A DNA stretch of 64,000 nt from Siniperca chuatsi (taxonomy: Eukaryota > Chordata > Actinopteri > Centrarchiformes > Sinipercidae). A program made the position numbers and the translations under genes. This document shows positions 52,681 to 64,000 of this stretch, piece by piece. The notes under the pieces were generated by a model that worked only from the letters and a program-made list of their open reading frames with translations, ran no database searches and was not told the origin of the DNA. Within the stretch, counting starts at the first letter, position 1. Every line of letters starts with the position of its first letter. The DNA lies in contig NC_058045.1 of the NCBI RefSeq assembly GCF_020085105.1, positions 4,478,333 to 4,542,332 on the forward strand, read 5' to 3'.

Positions 52681-53689
52681 CCATGACAACATTTGACGTA
52701 GCTTCCGCTCTACGTCTTCTTCGTTTATTAAATGACGGTTGCCGAATAAAGTATGAAGCGCACTATCGCCACCAGCGGAAATGTGGCGGAAAAGCGAAAA
52801 AGATATTGGAAACGATTGATTTGATAAAAAAAAAAAAACACTTGAAAATGATTACTTTAATAGACGTTTGAATTAATGAAACTATAAATAATTACTTAGG
52901 TAAATATATAAAATAAGACAGATGTTAGATGAGTGTGAGGCAGAATCAACATGTGCATGCAGCAAAACTTGATGACAGGGAAACATCCAGTAAAAAAGTA
53001 CACATAAAACAACAAGCAAATGTGAGACACATATATTTGTGAATGGAATAACTAAAAGTAAGTTTAATCAATTAATAATCTCAGTAAATTATTACTGTGC
53101 CAATTAGCCTACAATATTCCCAGTTGTTTTATCAAGTGTTTCATTGATGGCCCAGTTTATATTCAATTACATTTAATTACTCTTACTTATTATACATATT
53201 TTTTTTTGCATGCTTACAGCTTGTGCGTAAAGACTTTAGAAAGATTTTAGAAACACTGATTTTGGCAGCGCCTCATCAAAGGTGCCCAGCAGGCCAAAAC
53301 ATGATCTTAAAGTCAATATTTGAATTTAGATGACACTTCAGGATGTTCAGGAGCTTCCTGTCTGTCTTCACTACAATAATAAAGGCCTAAAGTAAAACCT
53401 CTATGGTGCAGGGAGAAAGGCAAACCTGAGCCTGAAGAGTAAGCAGAAAAATATTCTAATATTTTGACAGTTGCTGCAGCAGCAGTCTGAGCTCTACACA
53501 CTCACAAACGGTTGTCAAGATAAAGTTTCAAGACAATTATTCCAAGTTGAGGTAAGCAAATACAGCCGGTGAGTTTTAAATAACTCCTGAAGTAAAGCGG
53601 AAATGGGCAGTTGAGTTGTAGAGAAAGGACATCAGTGTGAATCTCCTGACAGCCGGAGTGAAGAAGATGAGAGATGTCCTATTTAGAGC

Positions 53690-53693
<4 letters not shown>

Positions 53694-53770
<77 letters not shown>

Positions 53771-53771
53771 A
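53694..53771. repeat. (GT)n(GA)n microsatellite
   Basis: About 52 bp of GT/TG repeat passes into about 26 bp of GA repeat. Confidence 0.97.
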
Positions 53772-54670
53772 AGCTTGACTGGTGGGATTTTTTTTAAAGC
53801 CCCACAATGATTCTGATATCACAGTTATCCCGCAGAAGATATTTTGTGCTCGGTTTGAATCATGATGATCATTTCTACTCCAAAAACTCAGCATCTCACC
53901 CACAGATTTATTCTTGTTGGGGTGTAAAAGTCTTTAAAATAGCATTAAAACCATTACAAGATCCTAAAACCCTCCACTAAACCCCATAAAAATAAAATGT
54001 ACTATATTTAGGGTTGGCAAATCTTTGAGACAGAGCGACCCATTACTTCTATTCAAGTCAAGTATACACAGTCTTTTATAAAAAATGTTTTTTCTTGAAC
54101 AAACTCAAAGTTGACATAGGTAAATAAATAGATAAATAAATCCCTCACGTACTGTCGGGACGACTCTTACGATTATGTAAATGTTGGATCATAGGACCCC
54201 AAGTGGAATAATCAATTAAGCATCTCACCCACAGATTTGTAGTCTCTTCAATGCAAACTTGCAAATCATCTGTCGTCTTTAAGCCAGAGGGATTCCTCAG
54301 GAGAGGGAGCGGCTGACTTCCAGAGAAATAAAATTCTTCTTCCTGCCAATAATGATGCAAATGCTGTTATATTATTTTTTGCCATTTATAAGCAGTATTT
54401 GAATAATTCATTAATGGTTAAAACCCTCACTAAAACATACTAAAATGTAGCTGTAAACAGATATAAGGACATTTTAAAGTGTTTATTGATGTATTTGTTA
54501 ACAATTCTCCTATGAAGCATCCGTGACTGGTGTATAAACAGTTACTGATTGGGCATGCTGGATTTTAAATAACTGTTGTTTTAGAGGAACCTCCATATAT
54601 AGTAAAAAAAAATATCAGCCTATGTGTGAGGGAGTAAAACACTCTCAGATGACGGTTATTATCCTGATTA

Positions 54671-54997
54671 GTGTGACACTTTATTTTAAGTCCCGCTATT
54701 TATCATTTATCAGCAGTATATACACGTTTATAACCAACTATAATGTATTTGTAAGCAGATATGAGCGTTTATTAATTAACTCCTCCTGTGGGCACCCATA
54801 AGTGGAGGCTGGCATAAATTAATGAATATGAATATAGTGAAACACAGTTGTAATCATATAAAATATGTCTTCCTTGGAGAAATAGCTTAGATTAATAAAC
54901 ACTTCAAAATGTCCTTACAGCTGCGTACAATACATTATAGTGTGTTAAAAATCTTATAAATGCTAAACATGGGGACTTTGGGTAAAGTGTTACTAAC
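54671..54997. mobile_element. MITE with 'gtgacactttattttaagtc' ends
   Basis: The left end 'gtgacactttattttaagtc' and right end 'gactttgggtaaagtgttac' are imperfect inverted repeats, a hallmark of a common teleost DNA element. A related internal fragment seems to lie upstream, at about 54430-54540. Confidence 0.65.
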
Positions 54998-55515
54998 TGT
55001 TCTTTCTTCCAGGTGCCAGATGAAACTCTGAGCTGCTTCTTTTTATTTGTGAACACATAAACAACCTGCTAGACCTGCAGGCAAGCTATAATGGACTGAC
55101 CTCTTTCTCAATTTTTCAAATGCTTGCTCCAAAGGCTGTTTTTCTGCACTGTAATTGCACTTTTTCATACATGTTAGGGAGGCAAGACCAATCTCCAAAA
55201 GCAACTATATGAGCATCAAAAATGTCAAGTTATCTGTACATGTAGGATATAACATCTGAAATCTGGATCTGTTCTTTCAGCCTGGACTGGAATCTTTCAT
55301 TTCTTCTTCAGGCACTTGTATTTTTCCTTCTGTTGGTCCTGCAGGCAGTAATGATCGTAGTGCTGATATTTTCAGCCAAGTCCAAGTGATTCATTTGTGT
55401 TTTCAGGGAATAATAATGGTGGGTAATGAACCTAATGTTATGGCATTAGCTGCAGCATGCTGAAATGAGAGCAGGACGTCTGCTTTGAGAGCAGAACAAC
55501 ATAAAACATTCAAGC

Positions 55516-55536
55516 ATCTATCTATCTATCTATCTA
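55516..55536. repeat. (ATCT)n microsatellite
   Basis: Five tandem ATCT units. Confidence 0.95.
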
Positions 55537-56544
55537 AATTTTATAACCATCCTGTTTGTAGATCATACTGAGGCATTACTGTAGGGGAGGGAAGAGAGCT
55601 TTTTTCCAGTTTTTGCCTCAAGACATAAACAAGACTTGCTTCTTTTTGATTCAAAACCTAGAGTAAGATTTGATGGATTAATACTTACGTAGAAATAAAG
55701 ATTAAGAAAACTGGTAGTTAGAAAAATACATTCAGAATCAAAGCTTTGTCCTCCACAAACTAACTTTTGGATATGTTTGATATTTCTAATATTCTTTAGA
55801 TGGAGTGCCTCTGTGACTGCTTGACACAAACATATGTAACTGGAACTGGAATATAACTGCAAGAAGTCAGCTCCTTATGTAATCATCATTTTCCTCCTTT
55901 TAGCTTTTAAATGATCAGTCAAGCCTGATTATGGATTTGGTCTTTGCGCACTGTATCAATGAGATAAAAATGACTAATCCAAAAAAAAAAAAAAGTAGAA
56001 ACTTTTAAGCTGAGGTGTCTTTTTCTAAGAGGTTTTGAGTCATTTTAATCCCTCCTTTGTAATTTTTTTTTACCTACTTAAAAATTAAATTATGAATGAA
56101 ATGTTTGAATTTAGATGAGTGCATTATAAAATGTGTGACCATTAACATGATGTTCAGCATACATACAATGTTCCTGTGGTCTAAGCTGTGTAATAATTGT
56201 CAACTTCCTCTCAAAATCATTTTGATAATATTCCCTTTATTTCTCCGCGGACATAGAAATGAATCGAGGCCAGTGAAGGTGAATTCAAAGAGAGCGACAT
56301 CATTTGTTTATTGTCTTCATTTAGCCACCTGCTTTTCAACAAGTCGGCAATGAAATGTGTTGTATTCATCCATAATCACCAACACGGGGGTGAAACACTT
56401 GCTCAAGGGCACCTCAACTGTAGTTTTCTTACAGCAGCACACTGCTAATTAGCACTGCTAACTACGCTATGCAAAAGAAATGCCAAAGCTCAGCAGAGTG
56501 AAAAACTCTAAATAATCACACTGTTTCCACTTTCCATAACAATA

Positions 56545-56921
56545 CAGACTTATACATAATTAATACAATACATTGCATTTATAATTCAATAAACCATCTC
56601 TTTGATCCATGTTTGTGGTGCAGGATTGGTTTGAGGCTAATTTGTTTTACTGTAATATTTTGCACCTATTTAGTCAACAATGCAGAACAAATGCTCACAC
56701 TTTACATAATAATACATAATTAATACAATACAATGTGCATGTAATATATACACAATTCCCTGTTAATGTCCGAGAGGAATCAACGAGGAAACATCTAGAT
56801 GATTCATTATTGGTGCAATAGGGACCTCTTTGATCTAAGTTTGTGGTTTAGGATTAGTTTCGGGCTAATTTACATAAGGTTTTAATATCTCACCCTTATT
56901 TAGTCAACAGTGCAGAACAAA
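56545..56921. repeat. imperfect tandem duplication upstream of CRABP1
   Basis: Matching blocks occur in the same order: 'tacataattaatacaatac' at 56553 and 56713, 'ctctttgatc' at 56598 and 56827, and 'tagtcaaca' with 'tgcagaacaaa' at 56671 and 56901. The offset changes from 160 to 230 because the second unit has about 70 extra bp. Confidence 0.75.
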
Positions 56922-57038
56922 ACAGAGTAAAGACAGACTAGAAAATCCACATAACTCACAGAAGCACGTGAAACAGTTAAAGTATAATAGTTGGACATTT
57001 AATATCTAAATCTGGTAGAGTTTGATTAGCTTGAAGGA

Positions 57039-57040
<2 letters not shown>

Positions 57041-57074
<34 letters not shown>
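57041..57074. repeat. (AT)n microsatellite
   Basis: Seventeen AT dinucleotides, about 315 bp before the CRABP1 TATA box. Confidence 0.97.
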
Positions 57075-57077
<3 letters not shown>

Positions 57078-57388
57078 CTTGAATAAAAGTTTTCAGAGTT
57101 TAACAAACTTTATTCCGTGAACAAAGTAACGTTATGGTTTGATTCAGAAAAATAACCTGTGACCTGAACTGCTTTTTGAACCATCTTGCTAAAAGATGTG
57201 AACAATTATGAAAGCCAACTTCCACATTTTAGTTGTTGGCAAACTGAAGCACTATAAATACGCTCCAAAAGAATTTAGGCGTTTTGATCCCCAGAGAAAG
57301 CAGACATGTCAGTCTTGCTCTAGTGTATTAATGGGACAGAGCTTTCAGGGGGAGGGACCTCCTATGACTCCCATTTAGGGACAGTAGC

Positions 57389-57396
57389 TATAAAAG
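57389..57396 (+). promoter_or_regulatory. crabp1: TATA box of CRABP1 (TATAAAAG)
   Basis: TATAAAAG within 'agtagctataaaagagcg', 279 bp before the start codon. It predicts initiation near 57420, at the start of a purine-rich leader of about 255 nt. A canonical box is notable because the other promoters in this window show none. Confidence 0.6.
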
Positions 57397-57674
57397 AGCG
57401 AAAGACAAGATTGCAGCCAGCACACCGAAACACACAGACGAAGCAAGAGAGTGTGTGAAGAAAAAAATATATAGAAAAAGAAACCAAGAGAAACACTTGG
57501 GTGTAGCAGTGTGAACGAGAGGCTGAGCCCAGAGCAGAGGAGACAGGAGCACAGGGAAGGAGGAGGAGGGTGAGAAAGAGTCAAAGAGAGACACAGGGAA
57601 AAGGAAAGAGAGGGAGAGGCATCAGCGCGTGGAACAGGTTCTTTCAGCAGCCCTTGCACTCAGCCTCAGCAGAT

Positions 57675-60600
57675 ATGCCTAACTTTGCCGGCACCTGGAA
57701 GATGAAGAGGAGTGAGAATTTTGATGAACTTCTCAAAGCTCTGGGTAAGCCCTCTTGTGTCTCTTTTCTCCCTCTCCTCTCTCCCCTCTATAGCCAGCGC
57801 TACAACCCTGCATGAGGTTGACTATCCATCATGTCCATATAGAAGAAGGCTTTTCTTGTTCTTCGAGAAAAGCACGCCTGCCTTCCAACAACACTGTGTT
57901 GTTCGGAGAAGCTCCCTGGGAAAAGAACGAGAGATCTACGGGGAGATGCTGCTGAAGGGAAATCCCTCGGCTTTACAGGAGATAGGAAACACTGGATGCT
58001 GAATTCCAGCCTAAACAGACGTGGTATTGTTACACGAAGAGAGGAGGGGGGGCACAACATTATTCATGTTAAGCATTTAAGTAGGGCATGCATTAGCAAT
58101 GCCAGGGGAGGTCTCTGAAGCCCAGTGCTATTCTCTTGTGTCCTATCTTTTTCTTAAGTCTTAACTGATGATTGTGATGGTTTAGATTTGGACCAGTTTA
58201 ACTGGGTCATTCAATTGAGTTGCAGCGTTTCGTCACGCCGGGACTGCTGAAACCGACGGGACACAGAAAAAAGGCTCTGTGAATTTAGAATAATGTAGAA
58301 ATCTTTAGGGAGAAGTCCCACTGTGAGTACAGGGAGCTGCTTCAACAACTCTCCAGGAACTGTTGACACCAAACTGGATTACAGTTAGAACTTTTTAGAC
58401 ATTAATGGTCCCTGTTTTAGCACAAACTGGGATAGGTTGAAAAGTGAACAGTTTTGTAGCTTGCAAAGCTGAAACAATTGACAGTTCAGTTGTTTGTGCT
58501 TCGCTGCATCACTTAACGGCACACATGAGAGATTTGTTTGAGTATATATTTATACTCTGAAAGCCTCTGCTTTTTGGTTGCAATCTTTAAAATCACTGTA
58601 CCGTTTCATACTTTAAAAGATAAAGCTGGTGATATTCTACATTTTTCAAATCCAATGGAAAAAAAAGAAAACCAACAATGAATTTATCCTACTAACAAGT
58701 ATTGCCTTTGTAGCCGAAGCCTGATGTACTGTAGATTATTCCTGTGCCATAGATGTTACTTTTTGTCCAAAAACTATTAAAAACACATAAATGAGCCACA
58801 CTGTTGGGCTGGGTGACATGTTTCCTCTTTATGATGAACCTGGGCACTGCAGTGTATTTTTAATCAATGCCCAATACACTGTTCTGCTGCTGTACAAACC
58901 AAATGTGTATTAATCCGCAGCTGTAAATAGTCCCCAGCAAATGCACTATTTACTCCTGTTTAAGTATTTTTTTTCTAGAACCTACAGTGCCCAGCTGTTT
59001 TAGGAAACGACTAGTCGTGCATAGCCAGACCTATCTCCACACTTTGTTTTTGGAGAAAGGACTGGCTGAACCCATTATCATTCTGGTATAGGGGGAAAAA
59101 ACGCTCTGGCTTGTTTGTATTTCTTTAAGCCAATCAAAATCGTCTTGGGCAGCGCCCAGGATGCAGCGACGGTGCTCTTGCAAAACAGTAACAAGCAGAT
59201 AGCGTAAGAGGAGGAGAATTCCAACAGAAATAGTTGGCCAATGGCGGGCTTATACCCACAGCCTCCTTCCTGAGAGTCGGATTAGAAAACTACTAAACAT
59301 TTTTTTTTAAATGGAAATATATACATATTTGTGACTTGTTATTAAAGATTTACGTCTTCAGTAGGAATGAATGGGCTTGGGGCTGAGTAGTACAGACAGA
59401 GTGAGGAAGTGTTGGTTTTGGTCTTTTCATGGGATTTGTTGACAATATGAAAAATATAGATTAATATTATAAGCCTTATCCTTTAATCTACAGTTCTCTC
59501 TTTCTCTCTGAGGAAGCCCTCCAAGGCCATCCTAAAACACATTTACTTTGAAAGTCAGTAAAATATAATTAACTGAAAACTTGAAAGTGATTCACAAAAG
59601 AATGTTCACCAAAAAAAAAAAACACCCCTTCCCATGTTTTGTTTTGATGCAAGGTTCATAAGGCAACTATCCCTCCTATTGGCTTTTAAGTTCAAGGAGA
59701 AATCAGTCACTCTCCGAGTTTAGCACCTCATCCATTCGCGAACACATTAACCACATCTGCCGGAGCAGATCACTCGTTCGCTCTTACATAAGGGCTCGGT
59801 CAATGGAGAGCTGCGATGGGCAACTACTGTGGATTCCAGTGCTGCAGGGCCGCCACTTTCCATCAACATCTTCATAATTATCTGTTGAGTCTGAGGTTTC
59901 CCTACAGGAGGAGGAGATTGTTATATCCAGGGTGCAGATATAGCAGCTGTACGAATTGATCAGACTCACAGTTTGCTAATTGAAAGCAGGCATGTGTGTC
60001 TGCATTTGATCAAAGAATGTAAAAATACTGCACACTTCATGTACAATTTTACTACTGAGCCAAAATGTGGATTTTTTAAAGACTTGTGTGAATTAATGGG
60101 GACTCTCAAGAAAAGCAAAGACAATACAAACTGCTGAAGTTTAATTTTGAGCATTGGGATCAGCAGAAACCTTAGACACTCTGTTAGTAGGGTTTGAGGA
60201 AATAATCTTTACTGACTGAGTAACCTTTCTCCACGTTGTCCTAGGTTTCTGTAAGAGCATGTACTCCTTCCTACTGGCTGCTTGTAATAATGGTGGTCCA
60301 GAAACTGAAGCTTATTGTCCTTTTACCGTTGATTTGACATGATGCATAAAAATGTCATATTTAAAATGTAAGCGAATTAAATTTTGAGAACATGTCAATT
60401 TTTCAGAAACATGGACAGACTGCTTGGCTCACTGATGCTCATACATATTTAATATTATAAAAACACATGGCGTGATCCCTCAGATCATGGGTGGGGTCGA
60501 GTGTAAGCTGTCAAATTGATGTTTTTCTGCCTGGGTGTTGACCGAGCCACACCACAGTGGTTTTGGGTGAGGAGGATCTCTCAAAACAAATTATGGATTA

Positions 60601-62171
60601 ATTTTTTTTTAAATCCATGAAAACTTTGCAAAATTAAATACTTGATCTTGTTTGCAAAGATATTGGTGTTCTATTTATTCAGTTATTTCCGGTGGTAGGA
60701 GAGGCCAATAAAATAAAAGATCCAGGACTTTGGCCGGACATAAAGCCAGATGGCCTTGCAGAGTGAAACCGGGCATGCCAAAGTGTTGCCACAAGCCTGG
60801 ACAGTGCCACACGCAGGATCACCACTCTTACAGCCACCAGACAAAATGCGATCCAGCGCTGATCTGCCGTGATAACCTCCAGATTTCAATTTTTTCTTCT
60901 GGACACGGCCGAATAATCGCTCACATTGATTTCAGTGCCAAAATTCTACAGATTTCTCTCAGTTTTGAGAATAAGTTGAGGTTTCTCTCAAAGCCACAGA
61001 TCATTTATTGTGTTTTTACTCTGAAACATCTGCATGTCTGTCATTCCTGGTTAAAATTTAAGCTTGGAGATGTTCATGTTCACCATACACAGAAATATAG
61101 AGACATGCAGCCTCTATATTTATTTATATATATATATATAAGGACCAGAGTCTGATAGAAGCTGGCATGTGGGGGTTGTAGAAGTCTAAATCTGGGTGGG
61201 GTCGAGGGTACGGCAGAATAGAAAGACAACAGAATGTACTGGAAGATGTTTCGGTGCAAATTTCAGCACCAACAGAACAAAAAGAGGCTGTCATCAAATG
61301 ACAAAGACCTCTTTCTCCTTTTTGTGCTGATTTGTGTCCGTCTCTCACTTTCTCTATCAGACACACAGGTACCTTTGATTCTGTTGTAACAAAAACAAAA
61401 GAACCATATTCACATGACTGAAATGCAGCCGCTTTTGTACATTTTCTCAGGTTTTTAGCTTTACCTAGCAGAGACCAACTTTTAGCCTATTTCCTTCCTT
61501 TCTTCTACATCTGTATCTCATGATTACAGTTGATTTGATGGGGTAATAAGCCATGTTTGACTCTTGTTGACCTCTGTCTGTGACCAGTAAGAAGCTCCTG
61601 TAATGGTGGCCTCTAATGAACTCAAACTCATATATACTGTATTAGCTAACCAATTAGAATAGGCATGAAACTGCATTTCTGATAAAGCAGGAAAATATCA
61701 TAAATGCACATTACTGTAATTAAGGATAATAACAATTAAGTCTGCTTGGCTCATTTTCAACTACAAACTAGATTTAAGAATTTAGCAAAGCACCAGAAAA
61801 GTCAGCATGTTGTAATTACTGAATCATGAACAACCCTGAAACATCCCCAAGGATGTTTCGTCATTTTGTACCATGATGCAGTGAAACATCCCACTAATTT
61901 CCCCTTTAATAACTAAGTTAATGTTGCTCAAACGGTGAAACTGACCCCTGTGTCTCCCTCTTGTTGCTCTGGCCTGGGTTGTTCCTGGTCAGGAGTGAAC
62001 ACCATGCTGAGGAAGGTGGCTGTGGCAGCGGCCTCCAACCCCCATGTGGAGATCCGTCAGGATGGTGAGAAGTTCTACATCAAAACATCCACCAGTGTGC
62101 GCACCACCGAGATCAACTTCCACATTGGTGAAGAATTTGATGAGGAGACGGTGGATGGACGAAAGTGCAAG
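57675..62171 (+). CDS. crabp1: CRABP1, cellular retinoic acid-binding protein 1, exons 1-2 (partial at right edge)
   Basis: Cytosolic lipocalin-type carrier that binds retinoic acid and controls its availability and breakdown. Exon 1, 57675-57744 (70 nt), and exon 2, 61993-62171 (179 nt), join in frame to give residues 1-83 of about 137. The protein starts [20 protein letters not shown] and continues [20 protein letters not shown], then [15 protein letters not shown]. It matches CRABP1 rather than CRABP2 at [16 protein letters not shown] and [10 protein letters not shown]. The helix-turn-helix lid (residues about 14-36) is present. The C-terminal arginine/tyrosine residues that hold the retinoate carboxylate lie in exons 3-4, beyond the window. 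Exon sizes match the family, and intron 1 is about 4.2 kb. Teleosts usually have two crabp1 copies; I cannot say which this is. Confidence 0.94.
58985..59285. repeat. teleost dispersed element in CRABP1 intron 1
   Basis: Contains 'tagccagacctatctccaca', 'tctggcttgtttgtatttct', 'agccaatcaaaatcgtcttg', 'gggcagcgcccaggatgcag' and 'ggccaatggcgggctta'. It resembles a known fish interspersed element with a CCAGACC...GGTCTGGC-type hairpin. The ends are approximate. Confidence 0.5.
61120..61141. repeat. (AT)n microsatellite in CRABP1 intron 1
   Basis: Short TATTTATATATATATATATA run. Confidence 0.9.
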
Positions 62172-62619
62172 GTAGGATTGCAAATGAGTATTGCAAAATC
62201 AGATATTTGAAATACGACACATTATGAATTCTAGTTCGAACGGGAGTAAAACTCACAGCTTAAAGGACGTTGCCTTTGTGTTTGCAAGTTTTAGCTCTTT
62301 AAAGAAATCATGTATACTTAACAGTTTTGCTGATAGTTTTTTTTAATGCATGCTATACAGTTTTAGATTTTCCTTTTATTTTTCCTGCAGTTCCGGCAGC
62401 CATTGATTTCCATTTATTTCTGTGCAATATGAAAATCTATGAACAGACTATTTGAGTTGTGTAAGCTGCATTCATTTAGTCAATGTTCCATACTTGTTGC
62501 TCTGTAATAAAGTTTACAGCAAGATGATTAATTTGCACTGCAAATAAAAGTCATCACTTCATAACTTCACAACACTAATGCAAAACACACTAACGTTTTT
62601 GGAAGATTCGTTCTTGGGC

Positions 62620-62760
62620 ATTTTTGCCTTTATTTGATAGTGACAGTGCAGATATAGACAGGAAATGTGGGGAGGGAGAGGTATGACATGCAACAAAAGT
62701 CTCAATCAAACCAACGACATTATGCGTCTTAACCACTAGGCAACCAGGATGCACCACAAT
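62620..62760 (+). repeat. SINE-like repeat, 'tttgcctttatttgatagtg' family (copy 2)
   Basis: Contains 'tttgcctttatttgatagtg', 'acaggaaatgtggggaggga', 'gtatgacatgcaacaaaag' and 'ccactaggcaaccaggatgc'. It is the same family as 7100-7245, in CRABP1 intron 2. Confidence 0.65.
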
Positions 62761-62811
62761 TAGCAAATTTGAGTTTTAAGGTGCTGTTTGACTCTTTTAA
62801 ATTTTTCTTTA

Positions 62812-63000
62812 AAGGGACAGTTCACCCCCAAATCAAAAATACATAATTTTCCTTACCTGTAGTGCTGTTTATTCGAGATCGAGTTTTGGAGATGTCTGCC
62901 TTCTCTCGAATATAATGATTCCCTGCAGCACTGATATTGTACTTATTCTTTTTTAACAGTTTTTCTCATGAAGAGACATGAAATGTAAATGTAGTAGTAG
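62812..63000 (+). mobile_element. MITE-like element beginning TTAAAGGGACAGTTCACCCC-type
   Basis: 'aaagggacagttcaccccc', 'aaatcaaaaatacataattt', 'ccttacctgtagtgctgttt' and 'gagatgtctgccttctctc' follow a common teleost element. The right end was not found, so the copy is probably truncated. Confidence 0.6.
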
Positions 63001-64000
63001 TATATTCTCGGACATATATTGAATAGTTTTCTTTCTAAGAGCCACACATTTGTTTTTGATGTAAAGGTGATTAATACCTCCTTGCAGTTTCATCCATTGG
63101 TATCATCCTCACGTCTGTGCAGCGGGATTAAGGGCAGCTTGAGTTGGGATGGATGAGAGTTTCTCTCTGAACCTCTTCAGTCCCTGAGGGGGGATTCTCA
63201 CATCCTGATACACAGTCAGAGCTCCTACACTGGTTTGGAAAGCAGGCAGAGCATTCTTTTAATTTTTTATTTTTCAGGAACATCAAGGTCTTCTAAATTC
63301 TTGGAACTCATTACAAATTCTGCTAAAATACTTCAACACATAAGTAACGTATGAAGTAGGACTTTTAAAATAGGAAAAAGTATTCAAGCTCTGACATAAA
63401 GGCTGTGTTCTGTTGTAAGTAATAAGAGTAAACTGGTTTCTTGGAGACATCTGCTATGATCTCAACACTAAGACATTTACGTCATCCGTGTAATAAATAT
63501 GTAGGTTGTACAGTTACATAGATTAGAAGTGGATTAGGCAGCTCGATTGTTGAGCCTGATAATGTGTAAACATATTAGGATCACATTGCCAAAGCAAATT
63601 AAGACTCTTATTTATTCTAAGGGGAAGAAAGTGCATCAATCAATAATTTGTTTTTACTAATCATAGGTGGTGTTTTATGTCTCATCGTGACATAAAAATC
63701 ATTATATCATTAAATCTTTTCTTCCCCAAAAAGACTAAGTTTTAAAGCTTTTCCATGTGATGTATGTGCTGTTGATTGTGTTTATTGGAACAATTCACTC
63801 AACAATTTAATTGCACCTAAACAATGAAGGGAGTCAGTGCTCTAAAGCTGAAGAATTTAGAGACGAGACGAGATGTCACGACAAAAACACGCTGCCACTG
63901 AGTCACTTTAGGTAACGAGAATCTTGCATAAATGGTCCAGATGCTGACATCTGTTTATCGCCCTCTGCTTAGCAACCAGTGTCTGAGCTGGAGAGAAAAA
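63001..64000. other. CRABP1 intron 2 continuing past the window edge
   Basis: AT-rich intronic sequence. I searched by eye for CRABP1 exon 3 and did not find it. Confidence 0.5.

Larger units (their letters stand above)
52700..57385. other. intergenic spacer between WDR61 and CRABP1 (head to head)
   Basis: AT-rich spacer with microsatellites, a MITE and an imperfect tandem duplication, which are listed separately. No exon was recognised. Confidence 0.5.

Noticed and set aside
57675..62171. CRABP2 as the identity of the right-edge gene
   Set aside because: Residues at [16 protein letters not shown] and [10 protein letters not shown] follow CRABP1, and the WDR61/IREB2 neighbourhood fits CRABP1.

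Overview
The window is vertebrate nuclear DNA, most likely from a percomorph-type teleost fish. The evidence is vertebrate genes with many short exons, small introns full of teleost MITE/SINE/LINE debris, and proteins that read clearly as orthologues of named vertebrate genes. The species cannot be told from the sequence. Exon limits were set by hand from GT..AG sites, reading-frame continuity and remembered human proteins; no alignment was run.

Layout, left to right. (1) 1-2793, minus strand: the first three coding exons of an SV2/SVOP-like major facilitator transporter that runs off the left edge. (2) 2794-3200: a short shared leader and promoter region. (3) 3201-15990, plus strand: SNX1 (sorting nexin 1), 15 coding exons, predicted 808 aa against about 522 in human. 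The difference is one greatly enlarged acidic exon 2. (4) 15991-21980: long SNX1 3' region, then repeat-rich spacer. (5) 22366-36553, minus strand: IREB2 (iron regulatory protein 2), 22 coding exons, predicted 973 aa, with the IRP2-specific cysteine-containing insertion as its own exon. (6) 36554-38520: spacer with two MITE-like elements. (7) 38573-42317, plus strand: SLC25A44, the mitochondrial branched-chain amino acid carrier, with a spliced upstream ORF in its leader. (8) 45015-52138, minus strand: WDR61/SKI8, 10 coding exons, 305 aa. (9) 52.7-57.4 kb: spacer. (10) 57675-62171, plus strand: the first two coding exons of CRABP1. Its last two exons lie beyond the right edge.

The genes are unrelated in function: endosome-to-Golgi/plasma-membrane retrieval (SNX1), iron homeostasis (IREB2), mitochondrial amino acid import (SLC25A44), Ski/PAF1 complex scaffold (WDR61) and retinoic acid binding (CRABP1). 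IREB2, WDR61 and CRABP1 are neighbours in human 15q25, SNX1 sits in 15q22 and SLC25A44 is on human chromosome 1, so the window is a conserved block with one gene of different human location. Head-to-head pairs occur at 2.8/3.2 kb, 36.5/38.5 kb and 52.7/57.4 kb.

No new multi-gene system is apparent. The points most worth checking are the enlarged SNX1 exon 2 with its series of acidic D-L/I-F motifs, a perfect 60-bp palindrome in SNX1 intron 2, the spliced SLC25A44 uORF, a copied IREB2 exon 6/donor fragment in IREB2 intron 2, and the truncated SV2-like transporter gene.
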